Assembly (NCBI GenBank): GCA_012934845.2
Contig: WNNJ02002049.1
Coordinates: 162,873 to 226,872 of the forward strand
Reading direction: 5' to 3'
Length of the DNA stretch: 64,000 nt
From: Pomphorhynchus laevis
Lineage: Eukaryota > Acanthocephala > Palaeacanthocephala > Echinorhynchida > Pomphorhynchidae
Shown here: positions 22,608-34,531 of the stretch, in pieces
Numbering within the stretch: position 1 is the first letter of the stretch
Layout: each line of letters starts with the position of its first letter
Position numbers and translations under genes: made by a program
Notes under the pieces: model-generated
What the model saw: only the letters and a program-made list of their open reading frames with translations
What the model was told of the DNA's origin: nothing
The model's database searches: none

Positions 22608-23300
22608 ATGATCATTAAATTAACATTAACTAAAACTACTATTAATTTATATCGTAAAGATGACATATTTAAATTTACAAGAAACATATTTTTGCATGAG
22701 CATTCATGCATACCATATAATATAAAATATAATACATTAAATAATAAAATTTTAAGAATTGCAACAATATGTAATGATATTGACTTTCTTCAAAATCATT
22801 TAAATAATTTAATAGATACATATTTTAAACTAGGTTACTATAAAAATAACATCAAGCAGAAAATAGTAAAATATATAAATCAACACAATAATATAAAGAA
22901 TAAATTTAAACTCTTAAGTGGCAAATTTTTATGGATGGATAATAAATAATATACTTTGTATTAGAATAAGATACTAGATAGTTTTATCAGAGGAAATACA
23001 TCATTAGCATGTATTTGGCCCCGCTGCTATGTTGAGTAGAGGAGTTAGGGGCCGAAACCTGATAGCATAGCAGTTCCTCCTGATGACCTCTAATTCTTAT
23101 TCTGATACATAGATTTTATCTATTAGTCAATTCATTAAAATTGATTTTTATTTTTAATTTCAGTTTATAATTCATCTTGATATAAATTATATAAAATCTT
23201 ATAACAATTATTTATTATTAATTAATTTGTTATTATTTAACTATTTAACTTTTATTTTGATTTTTTTAATTTGCAATATAAAATTCGTAGACTCAGTTAG
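22608..23300 (+). mobile_element. Penelope-like element (A+T-rich lineage): RT C-terminus and 3' tail
   Basis: 22608-22949 encodes LTKTTINLYRKDDIFKFTRN and ICNDIDFLQNHLNNLIDTYF. This corresponds to the thumb region after the YIDD box in Penelope-like RTs, as the fuller copy at 47450-47995 shows. It ends at TAA, then a structured region (23017-23080) and an A+T-rich tail ending GTAGACTCAGTTAG. The same tail is found at many other places in the window. A TA-rich run lies immediately upstream. Confidence 0.6.
23017..23080 (+). ncRNA. Candidate pseudoknotted RNA in the Penelope-like 3' tail
   Basis: GGCCCC (23017-23022) pairs with GGGGCC (23048-23053). CTGCTATG (23024-23031), inside that loop, pairs with CATAGCAG (23066-23073) beyond it. 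GAGGA (23039-23043) can pair with TCCTC (23075-23079). The helices cross, as in a pseudoknot. A CGAAAC stretch follows the first helix. Other copies (34815-34870, 55305-55365) keep the pairing, partly through G-U changes. The crossing P1/P2 order and the CGAA joint recall HDV-like ribozymes, but I see no P4 and cannot claim activity. Confidence 0.4.
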
Positions 23301-23471
23301 CTTTTTTAATTTCTAATATTAATATAATATTTCATTTAATATATTTTATAATACATGTCAATTTTAATTTTTTGTTAAATATTCAAAATTAATACTCTTG
23401 TTGGGTGTAGCAACTTTGTAGATATGTAAGAATAACAACAAATTAACAGTTGAAGATAAATAGAGTAACCC

Positions 23472-23663
23472 ATGAATTATTCGAGTGATAACTATCCCCA
23501 ATATGAAGATCAAAAGTATTTTTCCACTGTGAGCAGTAAACCAACGCAAGCTCATATAGAGCGCCAAGCTCCAGTGTTTCTTAGACGTCCTGAAGATCAA
23601 TATTGCTCTGAAGGTGATACAGTTCGCTTCGATGCTGTCATTTTATCTCCTTATAAAACAACG
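23472..23663 (+). CDS. Gene 2 first coding exon: start codon and first half of Ig1
   Basis: ATG at 23472 is preceded by an in-frame TAA at 23466-23468 with no AG acceptor between, so this is taken as the true start. It encodes a 32-residue Tyr/Ser-rich N-terminus (MNYSSDNYPQYEDQKYFS), then Ig1: APVFLRRPEDQYCSEGDTVR. Donor GTATGT is at 23664, phase 0. No signal peptide is seen, consistent with an intracellular protein. Untranslated upstream exons or trans-splicing cannot be judged. Confidence 0.8.
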
Positions 23664-24319
23664 GTATGTTAAACTGTTCGTATTTCGAGATAAAAAGTTA
23701 AATTCAGTATTAATAATAAAATATTATTTTTAATCACAATTTAATAGTTTATATAAATTATTTTAAACAATAAGTTTTTATGATATTACATGATATTTAA
23801 TAACTTTTATGTATATGCATAAAATACTAATAATAAGACAAAAGAAAACATGGCAGGAGCAATATATCAGCAGTAGAAATAAAACAAATTTTCGATTTCC
23901 ATTACTGAAATTTTAAAATACGTGTTGATTATGATAATTTTTTTAAAAATTTAAAAAGATTTTATTATAAAATTTTTACTTTAAAATACAAATTTTGACT
24001 CAAAGAATTAACGCGAATCAAGTGTTTTTATAAATAATTTTTAAAAGCTACTGCTATCATTATCAGACACAAAACAAAACATTTTTCTATTTGGTTTTGT
24101 ACATTGTGATGAAATCAGTAGCTTTCAAAATTCGTTATAAAAATTTTATTTACTTCACTCAATCCAAACTTATTATCAAGCATATTATTTATCAAATTTC
24201 ACTCTCCATTTTGCTCTTTTATCAAACTTATTTATTTATAAAGCTTATTTATTTATCTTCACTTATTTATCAAACTTCATTCTCTCTAAACATATTAATC
24301 GATCTCTCCAAATCGATTA

Positions 24320-24505
24320 CTATGGATGTACAATTTGTTAATCCTCAGGACAAGAAGCTAACAAAACAACGTCATTTGCAAAAAGCAGAGATGGTATCAT
24401 GATGGAACCGAACTGAAGATCGACGTCCGTCAGAGAGACCGTCTCGAAATTTTATCCATGTAAACAAGGAACACAAGTGGAGACAAAGGACAACCCTTTT
24501 TGTTT
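24320..24505 (-). mobile_element. LINE reverse transcriptase fragment
   Basis: In minus-strand frames there is GCPLSPLVFLVYMDKISRR and, after a frame change, SLLFANDVVLLAS, an FADD-box variant. These are RT motifs of a non-LTR element distinct from the 19810-21310 family. About 190 bp are preserved. The rest of the 23664-25038 intron shows only A+T-rich sequence. Confidence 0.65.
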
Positions 24506-25038
24506 ACAATTTGTTTATAATGAAGCTTATTTATCTAAATTATCACATAGATGATTAAAGTTGATTAGTAACATTAATTAGATTAATAAAAAATTAAATT
24601 TTCCAACGAGATTCTGTTAGATTTGTTAAAAATGAATTCATATGACATATTTATATATTTGATTTAAATTTTTAATTCTTTAATATTCAAATATTTTAAT
24701 TTTAATACTTTGACATGGTTTTTTATATTGAAATATATAAAATATTGCAATATTATATATTGCAATACATATATTATATTTGTAGTATATATTTTAATAT
24801 AATATATTATATTTTCATTAAAATAATGTTTATTTATTTGTAATTTTAAAATAAACAAATCTTATTTGATTATTAAATTCGTTAAAATATACAATATCAC
24901 AAAATATATGAAAATTTATTTTAATTTTCATATTTAATTTTTCTATTTTATTTAACATATAATTATACATTAAAAGCTAATTAAAAAATAATTAAGAATC
25001 GAGCATGTTTTTGTTATTTAAACATTATTGATATTTAG

Positions 25039-25308
25039 ATAAAATGGATGCACAATAACAGAAATTTAATGTCGTCATCCAGATATAAAACTTACTTTGA
25101 CGGGAAGAATGCTTGCTTAATAATTTCTAGAGTTTCTCAATTTGACGTTGGAAATTTTACAATAATTGCTGATAACAAAGATGGATATGACGCATGTGGC
25201 GTGGAACTCAGAATAATTGGCCCTAACAAAACAAGGTCGCGCACAGCCAGTATTGATGCTGGCTATGCCTCAGTTAAATCACAAAGCAGCGGATCTCAGG
25301 TTTGTTAT
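25039..25308 (+). CDS. Gene 2 exon: second half of Ig1 and start of linker
   Basis: Acceptor ATATTTAG ends at 25038. The third codon is the core Trp (IKW). It continues ISRVSQFDVGNFTIIADNKD and ends in a Ser-rich linker (SIDAGYASVKSQSSGS). I place the donor at GTAAGT (25309). GTTTGT at 25300 is also in phase 0 and would shorten the exon by three codons. The next exon follows after only 34 (or 43) bp. Confidence 0.85.
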
Positions 25309-25342
25309 GTAAGTATTATATTTGACTTCTTTATATATACAG

Positions 25343-25442
25343 AGAGTTGAGCCGCAAGGAATTGATACTACCTCATACATACCTGTGGATGAACTTAATC
25401 GTCTAGAAACTTCAAGGACTCAAAAATCTGCAAATTATGAAG
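25343..25442 (+). CDS. Gene 2 short linker exon with one 16-residue motif
   Basis: Acceptor ATATACAG ends at 25342. Phase 0 in; donor GTACAA at 25443, phase 1 out, matching the phase-1 start of the exon at 28386. The peptide includes GIDTTSYIPVDELNRLE, an instance of the linker motif repeated eleven times in the next exon, which strongly supports it. It is separated from the previous exon by an unusually small intron. Confidence 0.8.
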
Positions 25443-25494
25443 GTACAAATAAGTTCAATATTATAAATATTGAATTGAATACATAATTGTTTTT

Positions 25495-26025
25495 ACTAAT
25501 TTTCAAGTTTAATGAATTTTTCTATTTCCTATAATGGAGAAGTATAAATCAACAAAATATTATAAAAATATTAAATTTAAAATATACAAATCGACAAAAT
25601 ATTATTATTTTGTTGAGTATCCGAAATAAGGCAACATAGCAAATCCTCCTGATGACCTTAATCCTTATTCAGATACATTATATGTTATTTATTATTCAAT
25701 CCATAAAAATTGATTTGTATTTTAAATTTCAATTTTAAATTTTAACTTGATATTATAAATTATAAAATATTTTAATTGTTCAGGACGTTTAATAAATTAA
25801 AATTAATTTCTTATAAATTGCATAAAATCTTATGTTGGGTCGAGTAATATGGGGCGAAATATGACAGCTTGACTTATTTTTTATTTAATTTTAAACGTTA
25901 ACTTGATATAAATATAAATTGTATAAAATCCTATATAATTATTTATTATTTATCTTTATTTGTATTTACATATCGTATAAAATACGTAGACTCAGTTATC
26001 TAATCAGATTTGTTCTACTGACAAG
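25495..26025 (+). repeat. Two tandem pieces of the Penelope-like 3' tail
   Basis: 25495-25770 matches the end of the element's coding part and the CCTCCTGATGACC block. 25834-26025 restarts in the ATGTTGGGTCGAG block and runs to the TAGACTCAGTTATCT end. Both are degraded relative to 22608-23300. The upstream helix of the structured region is missing. Confidence 0.55.
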
Positions 26026-26139
26026 CTGTTATTGACTTGCAGACTTTGTTTTTCAGATAATATAACTTCTGTCAGAAATATTGAAACTATGTATTCTTGA
26101 TACGACATTATTTCTCGACGAACTTTTAAGCAAGTTTAA

Positions 26140-26930
26140 TGAATGTCTTCTGTTTCTTATAATGTAGAATTATGCCTCAACAAATAAAATATTATTATAA
26201 ATAAATTTAATATATCAGGCGAAAATTTTTTATTGATAATAAATAATATATTTTGTATTTAAATATGATAGTAGATAATCAAATTTCATTGAAGTAAATA
26301 CGTCATTAGCATGTATTTGATTCCACTTCTATGTTGTGTCGAAGAATAGGGGCCGAATCAGATAACATAGCAGTTCCTCCTGTTGACATCAGTTTAACAT
26401 CTGTATATATCTAGTACCTCATCTAGTTCCTCATCTATCTCCTCTTCTAATACTTAATATGATGCATCATCAATTATTTATTAGTCTATTCCTAAAAATT
26501 GACTTTTATTTTAAATTTCAATTTTAAATTTTAAATATAAATTATAAAAAATCTAAAACTTTTAAGCAAAAAATTTTTTTGCTTAAACTATTAAGCGAAA
26601 ATTTTTTATTTATGGATAATAAACAATATGCTTTGTATTAGAATAAGGTACACTAAATAATTAAATTGTATCAGAGGAAATACGTTATTAGCATATATTT
26701 GACCCCGCTGTTATGTGTGATTTTTTGTGTGCCATAGTGTGATTTTAATTGCTTGAAAACAAATATCTTTGCATATATCAGGTTATGGCATCGAACTCGG
26801 ATCGTTGAGTTAATATTTGATAAGATGTCTATCGGGTAAAATAATTCTTTAATTAAATTGTATCATAGGCCTCGCTGCTATGTTGGGTTGAGGAATATGA
26901 GCCAAAAACTGATAAATTATTGTTCTATAA
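26140..26930 (+). repeat. Two further copies of the Penelope-like 3' tail
   Basis: 26140-26560 contains the CTATGTTG / AACATAGCAG pair and an A+T-rich tail. 26570-26930 contains a second, shorter copy with a GGCCTC / GAGCC pair. It joins the RT-coding pieces at 26930. The TAGACTCAGTT end is absent in these two, so they are truncated. Confidence 0.5.
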
Positions 26931-27691
26931 TGGATAAGGAGGGTATAAAAATTGAATCAGATAATAAAACTATACCTATGTTATATTGGAATCCAAAATT
27001 ACATAAAAATTGAATAAAACCTAGGTTCATATGTAGTGCGTTAAAATGTACATTAAAACCACTTTCTGTTTATATGAATAAAATACTTAAAGTAATTAAA
27101 GCACACTTCAAAAATATTGTAAGGTAATCGAAATTAATACTGGTATAAAACACTATTTCAGTATTAATTCTACAAAAGAATTTTTAGAACAGACAAAAGG
27201 AATAAATTTTCAGAATATAAATACATACGATTTTAGTACTCTTTATACAAATCTAGATTTAGTAGATATTAAAGATGCATTAGAAAAATTAATTAATCTT
27301 ATATTCGGAAAAAGATATACATATATATGTTATAATAATTATAACGCCTATCTAACAAAAATTAAACAATCAAGTAAATATAAATATATGGATAACATTG
27401 AATTAATAGAAACCTTAAAACTATACCTACATTATATTGGAATCCGAAATCAAATAAGAATCAAATAAAACCTAGGTTCATATGCAATGCTTTCAAATTT
27501 TATGTTTATATGAATGAAATATTATAAAATACTATTTCAGTATTAATTCTACAATAGAGTTTTTAGAACACACAAAAGAAATAAATTTTCAGAATATAAA
27601 TACGTACGATTTTAGTAAGCTTTATACAAATCTAGATTTAGCAGATATTAAAGATGCATTAGAAAAATTAATTAATCTTATATTCGGAAAA

Positions 27692-27757
<66 letters not shown>

Positions 27758-27850
27758 AAGTATAACGCCTATCTAACAAAAATTAAACCATCAAGTAAAT
27801 ATAAATATATGGATAAAATTGAATTAATAGAAACCTTAAATATAATATAA
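26930..27850 (+). mobile_element. Penelope-like element (A+T-rich lineage): RT N-terminal pieces, partly duplicated
   Basis: Translations show LYWNPKLHK and RFICSALKCTLKPLSVYMNK. These are followed by NTYDFSTLYTNLDLVDIKDA, the catalytic-Asp motif of Penelope-like RTs with the YDFSTLYT variant. The last part is present twice (27160-27400 and 27535-27850). The second copy ends in a (TA)n run. The copies are degenerate and lack the YIDD half, which is seen instead at 47450. Confidence 0.6.
27693..27751. repeat. (TA)n microsatellite
   Basis: About 29 uninterrupted TA units, grown inside the Penelope-like RT sequence at a GATATATATA site that is short in the sister copy at 27317. Confidence 0.95.
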
Positions 27851-28385
27851 GGCTCGGCTTAATATAATAGAAGGCTTCATAATATTTGAAAGTTAGATTT
27901 TTGTCTGTCACTGACGATCTAGACGACTGAATCATCTGATTCGAAGACTGTCATCACCACCCTACATCCGGTTAAGTGGTTTCAGATATTTTTATTTATG
28001 TCTTGACGATGTAATAAATGCTTACGTAAAATATAATCATATAAAGTTGATATTTATTGACATATCATAATAATGACGCTTAAAATATAAACAGATGTGC
28101 GTTTTAAACATATTATTTTTTTTAAATTTTCATAAATTTGATATTATCCTTCAAATAAAGTCACTAGTTTCTTAGATTTAATCACAACCAGTATTTATGA
28201 TTTTCTATATTTAATTACGCTCGATAATTATGATTATGTTAATTAATATCATTTAGTTTCCGCAGTGATGGCAATAATCTTTCTCGTGTTCTTAAATAAC
28301 AAGATAAAATAATTTGTTTTGGAATTTATACACACAGTTCCAAACTAGATTTTTAGCTGAAATGCAACATAAATTTTATTTTAAG

Positions 28386-29665
28386 GACCACTTATTGATG
28401 ATCGACCGATTATAAATACACAAGGAATATTGGAATTAGAAAAGAGGCGTCAGATGAAAGCCCAAACTGGATTGCAAGGAGCACAGATTTCACATATCAA
28501 AGCAACACCATTGCGTCGTGTTAGCAGACCGATTGAACAAGATTTATCACATAGAGCAATTCATCAACTACAAGGTGACGCATTGTCCCCATCAAATACG
28601 GATGTTACAGCATATGATAGTATCCAATTAAATGAAGCAAATATTTCTGTCGATACACGACCGATTGTAAACCCAGAAGCATTCAAATATTTAGAAAGGC
28701 CAACTGCGGTTATTCAAGATTCAGAGCCAAGATGTGTGATCGACGAATCGCATATTGTTGACCCACGAGCCTTCAAATACGTCGAGCTTCCTGCTTACCA
28801 ACCTGTAACTATTTCTGAGTCTGGAGTAGATACAACCTCAATTGTAGATCCTAGACATTTTAGATCACTTGAGCATAAGCCAAATCAGACTAAAGTATCT
28901 GTAGAGCCCGAAATTGATAGTAGACCTATTGTACATCCTAGTGCATTTAAATATATCGATCCATCTATACAGGGGATTCGCAGAAATGTCAGAACACAGG
29001 CAGTTAGAAATTCACTTCAAAGTGAAATTGATACATCTTCGTTAATAGATCAGAATGCTTTTAAACATTTGGAAAAGAAAGCTAAGCAACCAGTTGACAC
29101 ATTACCTGAAATCGATACGACTTCTATGGTCCCTCTCGATGCATTCAAATATATTGAACCAGTTGCTCGACGTGTCAGACCACTTAAAAAAAGAACCAAC
29201 AGTCCTACAATAGATCAGCGCTCTTACATTGACACTAAATTGATTGCGGGTTTTGAAAACGTAAAAACAATACCAGATAATGTACAAGCCGGGATTGATG
29301 ATAGTTCGTACATATCACCTAATGCAGTAAAGTATCTTCAAGAGGTTGCAACATATCGGTCACCTGATCAACATATAATTCGGTCAGAAATCGACTCAGC
29401 ACCGATAATTAGCCCTCAAGCGTTTAAAGATTTAGAACTACCTAAAATTAGTAAGTCTAGTGATGTCGCTCCCGAAATCGACGATCGTGGTTACATAGAT
29501 CCAAATGTATTAATCCGCTTGGAAAATAAAACAAAACAAGAATATGTAGACACCAAAGAGTTAGGGATTGCACCAATATTTACTCGAAAATTAACCGACA
29601 TGCATGTCCAGGAAGGATCTAACATCACGCTAGCAGCTTGTTACCAAGCTTCACCTATTCCAGAG
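28386..29665 (+). CDS. Gene 2 long linker exon: eleven 16-residue motifs and first half of Ig2
   Basis: Acceptor ATTTTAAG ends at 28385, phase 1. The donor is GTAAGT at 29666, phase 0. Eleven motif copies occur in 426 codons, for example VDTRPIVNPEAFKYLE, IDESHIVDPRAFKYVE, IDTSSLIDQNAFKHLE, IDDSSYISPNAVKYLQ and IDSAPIISPQAFKDLE. They are spaced about 20-50 residues apart. The exon then starts an Ig domain (APIFTRKLTDMHVQEGSNIT) and stops two codons before its Trp. The regular motif array between Ig1 and Ig2 suggests a multivalent binding segment. Kettin-type proteins also have short linkers between Igs, but I do not recognise this motif from them. Confidence 0.9.
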
Positions 29666-31747
29666 GTAAGTGTCTATATATATTGCTATGATCACTTAAT
29701 CAACAGATCGAATACTGAAACGGTTTCATCTGTGAATCGAAATTTTAAAATATTTTGAAATTTACCTAAAATTTTTAAATGATAAAGACAATTTATCAAC
29801 TACTTTCTGTCCATTAATAAAGGTTATTTGATGATAACAAAATAATAAAATCAAAAACGCTGTTTAGTAAAAGAACGTTAACTAAATATTGTTTTTAAGT
29901 GGCTATTTAAATGTATTTGATTAATACATGAAAGTATTTCAATGTAGGACACCATAGTGATTAAAACCGTTTTATACATTTCGATTTTAAAAATTTAAAC
30001 TTATTAAGCTTGCAGATGATATGTAAGCTTCGCGTATATGAATATTGACTATAAAAATCCAAAACTGTCTCGTTCGAATAACTTTTTCAACAGTCATGCT
30101 AGCAATTTTACTATCCACTGTGCAGCGAGACACATTGATAATAAATCAGCTGTTCTAAAAGTTAAACTTCCCAACGTTCAAAAGTAATATAGCTATCGAA
30201 CGCAGTACAAACATTCGAGCGAAACATTTGTTCTACTATTATTAAATATTTAAATATTTAATTGTCAAAAATTAAATATTTAAATATTCCAACATTTAAT
30301 AAAACATATTAAACAAAGTTTGTTATAACAATATTTAGACGATATTTATAAAGATATCGATATTTATATATTTATATATATATCAATATTTATAACGATA
30401 TTTTACTTACACATGGCAATTAATTCGTTTGCTAGTTGCTATTTATAACGAAAATATTATTTCATCTAGCTCGCTCGTAGATGAAATGACTAGCAATTTT
30501 TTTGCAGAAATGTAGGTATGGGAAAAAACGTAAATGAACCACTGCATTAAGCAAAGTAATAACTTACGATTTTTCTCCTTCTCTCCGTTAATCCACATTT
30601 CGTTATATTCGATCTTTACATTTTTTCAAATTTTTTATAAATATACATGTCGAATTATTTAAATCACACCCTTTTCACATCTGTTGATAAGCAAATGCTT
30701 TGATCGAATTTTAAAGAATTTACGAGAAATAAATTTGCTAAACTGTACGAACAACTCCGAAATTATGCCTTATGTTTGAAAGCGTAATGCTTGAATTCAA
30801 GAATCCATTAAGTTTATACTGATCGAATACAATTAAATTCTTTGATAGCAAAAATGTCAATGAAAACACGTTTAATCAATGATAGTTAGATTGCGTAATC
30901 AGCCTATACATTATCTTCTAGAATGTATATTTAATCCATAAACTATTGTCGATTAAACAGTTTAAATACTATTTTTATTGTTATTATATTTTCCGTAAAT
31001 TATATTTCCTTCAGTGATATTGAATTTATTTTGTAAATCTTGTACATTTTGTTACTTGTCCCAATCGCTCGCAACGACAGTGGAATTTAATAATAAATTT
31101 CTCGTATTATTATTCCGGTAAATAACATATACAGTTCTTCGGAATAGATAGAAATCTATGAAACTATTATAGAAGTATTTTCGTATACTTCAAAATTGAA
31201 ATATATTTATAATTTAATTGATTTTGAAAACTAAAGGTTGCATTTGAAAAAATCTGTATATTCTCCCAAAATTTGTGAATTTAAAAATGTCGAGTTTTAC
31301 ATTTAATAGTAATTTCTTAAACATTGAATAAACTGCAAACTGGTTGAATATTTGTCTATCAAGTTTGATAAGTTTAGCCAGCTTAACAAACTGCATAAAT
31401 GTTTATATAGTTTAAAAAACTATAGAAACATTTTGTTTTTTTATGTTTTTATTTTAAATGTTGAAACAAGACGAATGAAAGAACAATAAAAATTGTGTGG
31501 ATAAAACAATATAAAAATTAAAACAAAAGTTAGCCATAAAATTATGTTGACAACAAAATCAATGCAAAATAATAATATTATCAAATATTCAGTAATATTT
31601 AAAACATTGTTGAAACAACATTTGTCAAAATTGATTTCAATAGCATATTCCAAGCATCTTTTTGTTTCAACAACTGGGTTGAAACAAAACGAAAAATATT
31701 AAGAAAATTATTAAATTATTTATAATTTAATTGAATATTTTATTTAG
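29666..31747. other. Intron of gene 2, no recognisable element
   Basis: A+T-rich. A TGAAATGACTAGC / GCTAGTTGC-like inverted pair lies near 30430-30490, and repeated TTGAAAC words near 31460-31690. I find no exon, RNA gene or transposon. Confidence 0.5.
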
Positions 31748-32221
31748 ATCACATGGTATAAGGATAACGCTTTGTTAAGTACATCAAGCCGTATATTCTA
31801 TTTCATCGACATAAATCGAAAAACAGCAATATTGAGTATAAAACAGGTTACAGCAGATGATAGTGGTCAATATAAACTAGTAGCTTACAATTCCTTTGGT
31901 GAATCGAGTACAAATGCTAATATACGTGTTGATGAAGAGCCTAATATTGACCAGCAGAATTTTGTTCCTTTAGAAGGCATTTTGGACCTTGAATTATCTC
32001 AATTTGTAGCTCATGAAAATCAAGAAAATCAAGACGGTTTTCAAAATATTAAAGCAGATCTGATGGCAAATGCAAACAGATCAGATAAAAATCTGAGCTT
32101 TATTACTCGTAGCGAAGAAAAGAGACCGCCGATATTTCGACAAGGATTGAATGATACCACCGCAGAGGAAGGAAATAATGTGAAAATGCAAGCTCAAGTA
32201 GAAGGTGTACCTACTCCCGAG
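31748..32221 (+). CDS. Gene 2 cassette exon: second half of Ig2, linker, first half of Ig3
   Basis: Phase 0 at both ends (acceptor TATTTAG, donor GTATAG). It opens ITWYKDNALL with the Trp as third codon, then ISIKQVT-type strands with DDSGQYKLVAYNSFG. The linker contains IDQQNFVPLEGILDLE, followed by an Asp/Asn/Gln-rich stretch. Ig3 starts at PPIFRQGLNDTTAEEGNNV and is cut at GVPTPE. Confidence 0.9.
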
Positions 32222-32848
32222 GTATAGAAGTCAATTTTCACACAAAATTTGTAGAAGGCACGATAGCACATATTTGCCACATTTTTATGTGATAAAGTTT
32301 AGAAGTGACGTTTTTAAGAGTTGTAAAAGATCAAACTTTACTTTAAAGCAATTATACTTCATTTTCAAAGAATAGTAATGAAGAAATTAAATTGCGATGA
32401 AAACTAATTAATTGGTTTGAATAACTAGAAATAAATTAAATTAATTAAATAGTGTAATTAATCAATAATTATTAATTGTTTTACAATACGGATAATATTT
32501 TACAAAGTTATAGTTATATAATTAATAAAATTAACATGAAAATTAAATAAAATTTATAATTAAAACGAATGATTGCAGATTCGTGTTATTAGAATATAAC
32601 GCTTTTTAAATTGATCTAAGAATAAACATGACAATTATATATTACATTAATTATGATATATTTATTTAATATAAAATATATATTGACAACAAATATATTT
32701 AATCTCATTTTTAGTAATTAAAAATCAGTTATTATAATAAATTAAAATTAATTAATATATCATCATTTATTATATTTTCATTTATTAAATAAATCTTCAT
32801 TCATATAAGTTACTGTATTTGTTATATGATTACATAAAAATGTTGTCA

Positions 32849-33073
32849 TTACAAATTGCCTTTAATTATACAAAATTCAACAACTAAAGTGCGATTTTTA
32901 GTTACTTTATGAATCACATTCTTATATTCGTCCCCATACTTGATTAGATTATATTTAATAATCTTTTCACTTTCAGCGAGTGTAGCTGTGTCTTTACATA
33001 TATGAGGTTGTTGACTTCTGTCAATTTTAAGTACGGCTTCTAATTCATCCAAATTACAACGTTTAATGATCAT
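32849..33073 (-). pseudogene. Possible NOP16-like fragment, antisense in intron
   Basis: A 74-codon minus-strand open stretch of better than background composition: NLDELEAVLKIDRSQ, then TLAESEKIIKYNLIKYGDEY, then a KN. It resembles the conserved part of the nucleolar ribosome-biogenesis protein NOP16 (LEAEA...TLS...YxxxKYGDDYKAMxxDxKN), but the family's following QxTxxQIxxKI block is not seen. No complete gene, intron signals or poly(A) tail are evident. It is probably a decayed copy, and chance similarity cannot be excluded. Confidence 0.3.
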
Positions 33074-34019
33074 TTATGCCTTTATATCAGGCATGACAAT
33101 TTACGGCTAGTTTAAAGGTCATTTAGTAGGTTGTCTTTGATTTCATCACCACTCCTTGTTTATCTAGGTATAGGTCGGTATGGTGCTGTTTCCATTTGCG
33201 GTTACTACCGAAGTACACATTTTCCATTTTCGTTTTTACATAAATTTCAGAAGACAAAAAAAGGAACGCTGTCTAAATATATCTGTATATTTTGCGTACA
33301 AAGGAGCGAAATATATTTTAAAAATCATTTGTTAATGATAAAGTATGCACTACATCATTATTAAAAACATGTTTTAAGGTATATCAGTAAAATTGGTATT
33401 TACTCGGCTGACAGCATGATTGAAAAAAGAACTCAGTTATCAAAAACACATGATTACAAAAGCATTCATAGTATTTTACCAAGCGCTTTTAATATGATAC
33501 CAAAGCGATTTAAAATAATACTAATAATATCAAAGCGCTTTTAAACTGCTAATTTTCTTAAACACATTTACTCATCTAACTTTCTAAACCCAAAGACATT
33601 TGCAGGTTTACTCTAAAATTTGAATACTAATATTCCAAAATAAAAAATATTATTTTAAAGTTAACCACATTTTTCATTAAATTTTAATTCCAAAAATTAA
33701 TTATAAAACTCTTAAAGTTATATTTTAAATGCTATGTTAATATTAAAATTGGAACTTAAAATGGATTAGATGAATTAATAATTTTCAATTTTAATTTACC
33801 TCTATATTTCAACTATATAATATCATCGTGGTATCATTTCTGGTAACTTTAATGACATTTACTCTGCTCACGTATAAAATTTAAACGTTTGTATATAATT
33901 AGTACGATGAACTGTATTCGCTAATAATAAATTAAAGGTTAGAAATTGGAAGATAATTTAGAAGAGCGAATCTGATGGTATCAGACTTATGTCATTTTGA
34001 AATATTGGCTATCAATTAG

Positions 34020-34530
34020 CAAAATTGATACTGTTATGCTGAATAGAGATGTATTTGGACTATTATGTATTTGGACTATATATAGATTTTTTAAATGATG
34101 ACATCTATTCCTTATTCAAATACATCGTATGCTATTTATTAGTCAATTCACAAAAATTGACTTTTATTTTAAATTTCAATTTTAAATTTTAACTTGATAT
34201 AAATATAAATTGTATAACATCTTATTGTATTATTTATTATTTACCTTTATTTTTGATTTAAATATCGTATAAAATATGTAGACTCAGTAATCTGTTCTAA
34301 TTTGCTACTGATTTACTGATTTTTATGATATTTTACAGCATACTAAAAATTAAATTCTACTTCAAACTTTAATTTTAAATTCTATCATTAAATAAATATA
34401 AATTGTATAAAATCTTATATAATTATTTATTATTTATAATTATTTATCTTTACTTTTAATAATTATATAGTATAAAATAAGTATACTCAGTTATCGGATT
34501 TAATTCTTTATATCAGATCTTAAAAATTTC
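34020..34530 (+). repeat. Penelope-like 3' tail copies
   Basis: 34020-34310 carries the GATGACATC block, the CAATTCACAAAAATTGAC tail and the GTAGACTCAGTAATCT end. 34370-34505 repeats only the distal A+T-rich tail with a TATACTCAGTTATC end. Both are in the 32222-41568 intron of gene 2. Confidence 0.55.
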
Positions 34531-34531
34531 T

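Noticed and set aside
23054-23087. Hammerhead with open stem II (GAAAC before CTGATGA) in the Penelope-like tail
   Set aside because: The core boxes are present in permuted order, but the stem II closing pairs and a stem III with an NUH site cannot be made convincingly. The crossing-helix model explains the sequence better.
27897-27985. Second hammerhead candidate around CTGACGA / CGAAGAC
   Set aside because: The core boxes are imperfect (CTGACGA, CGAAGA) and stem II does not form. No support.
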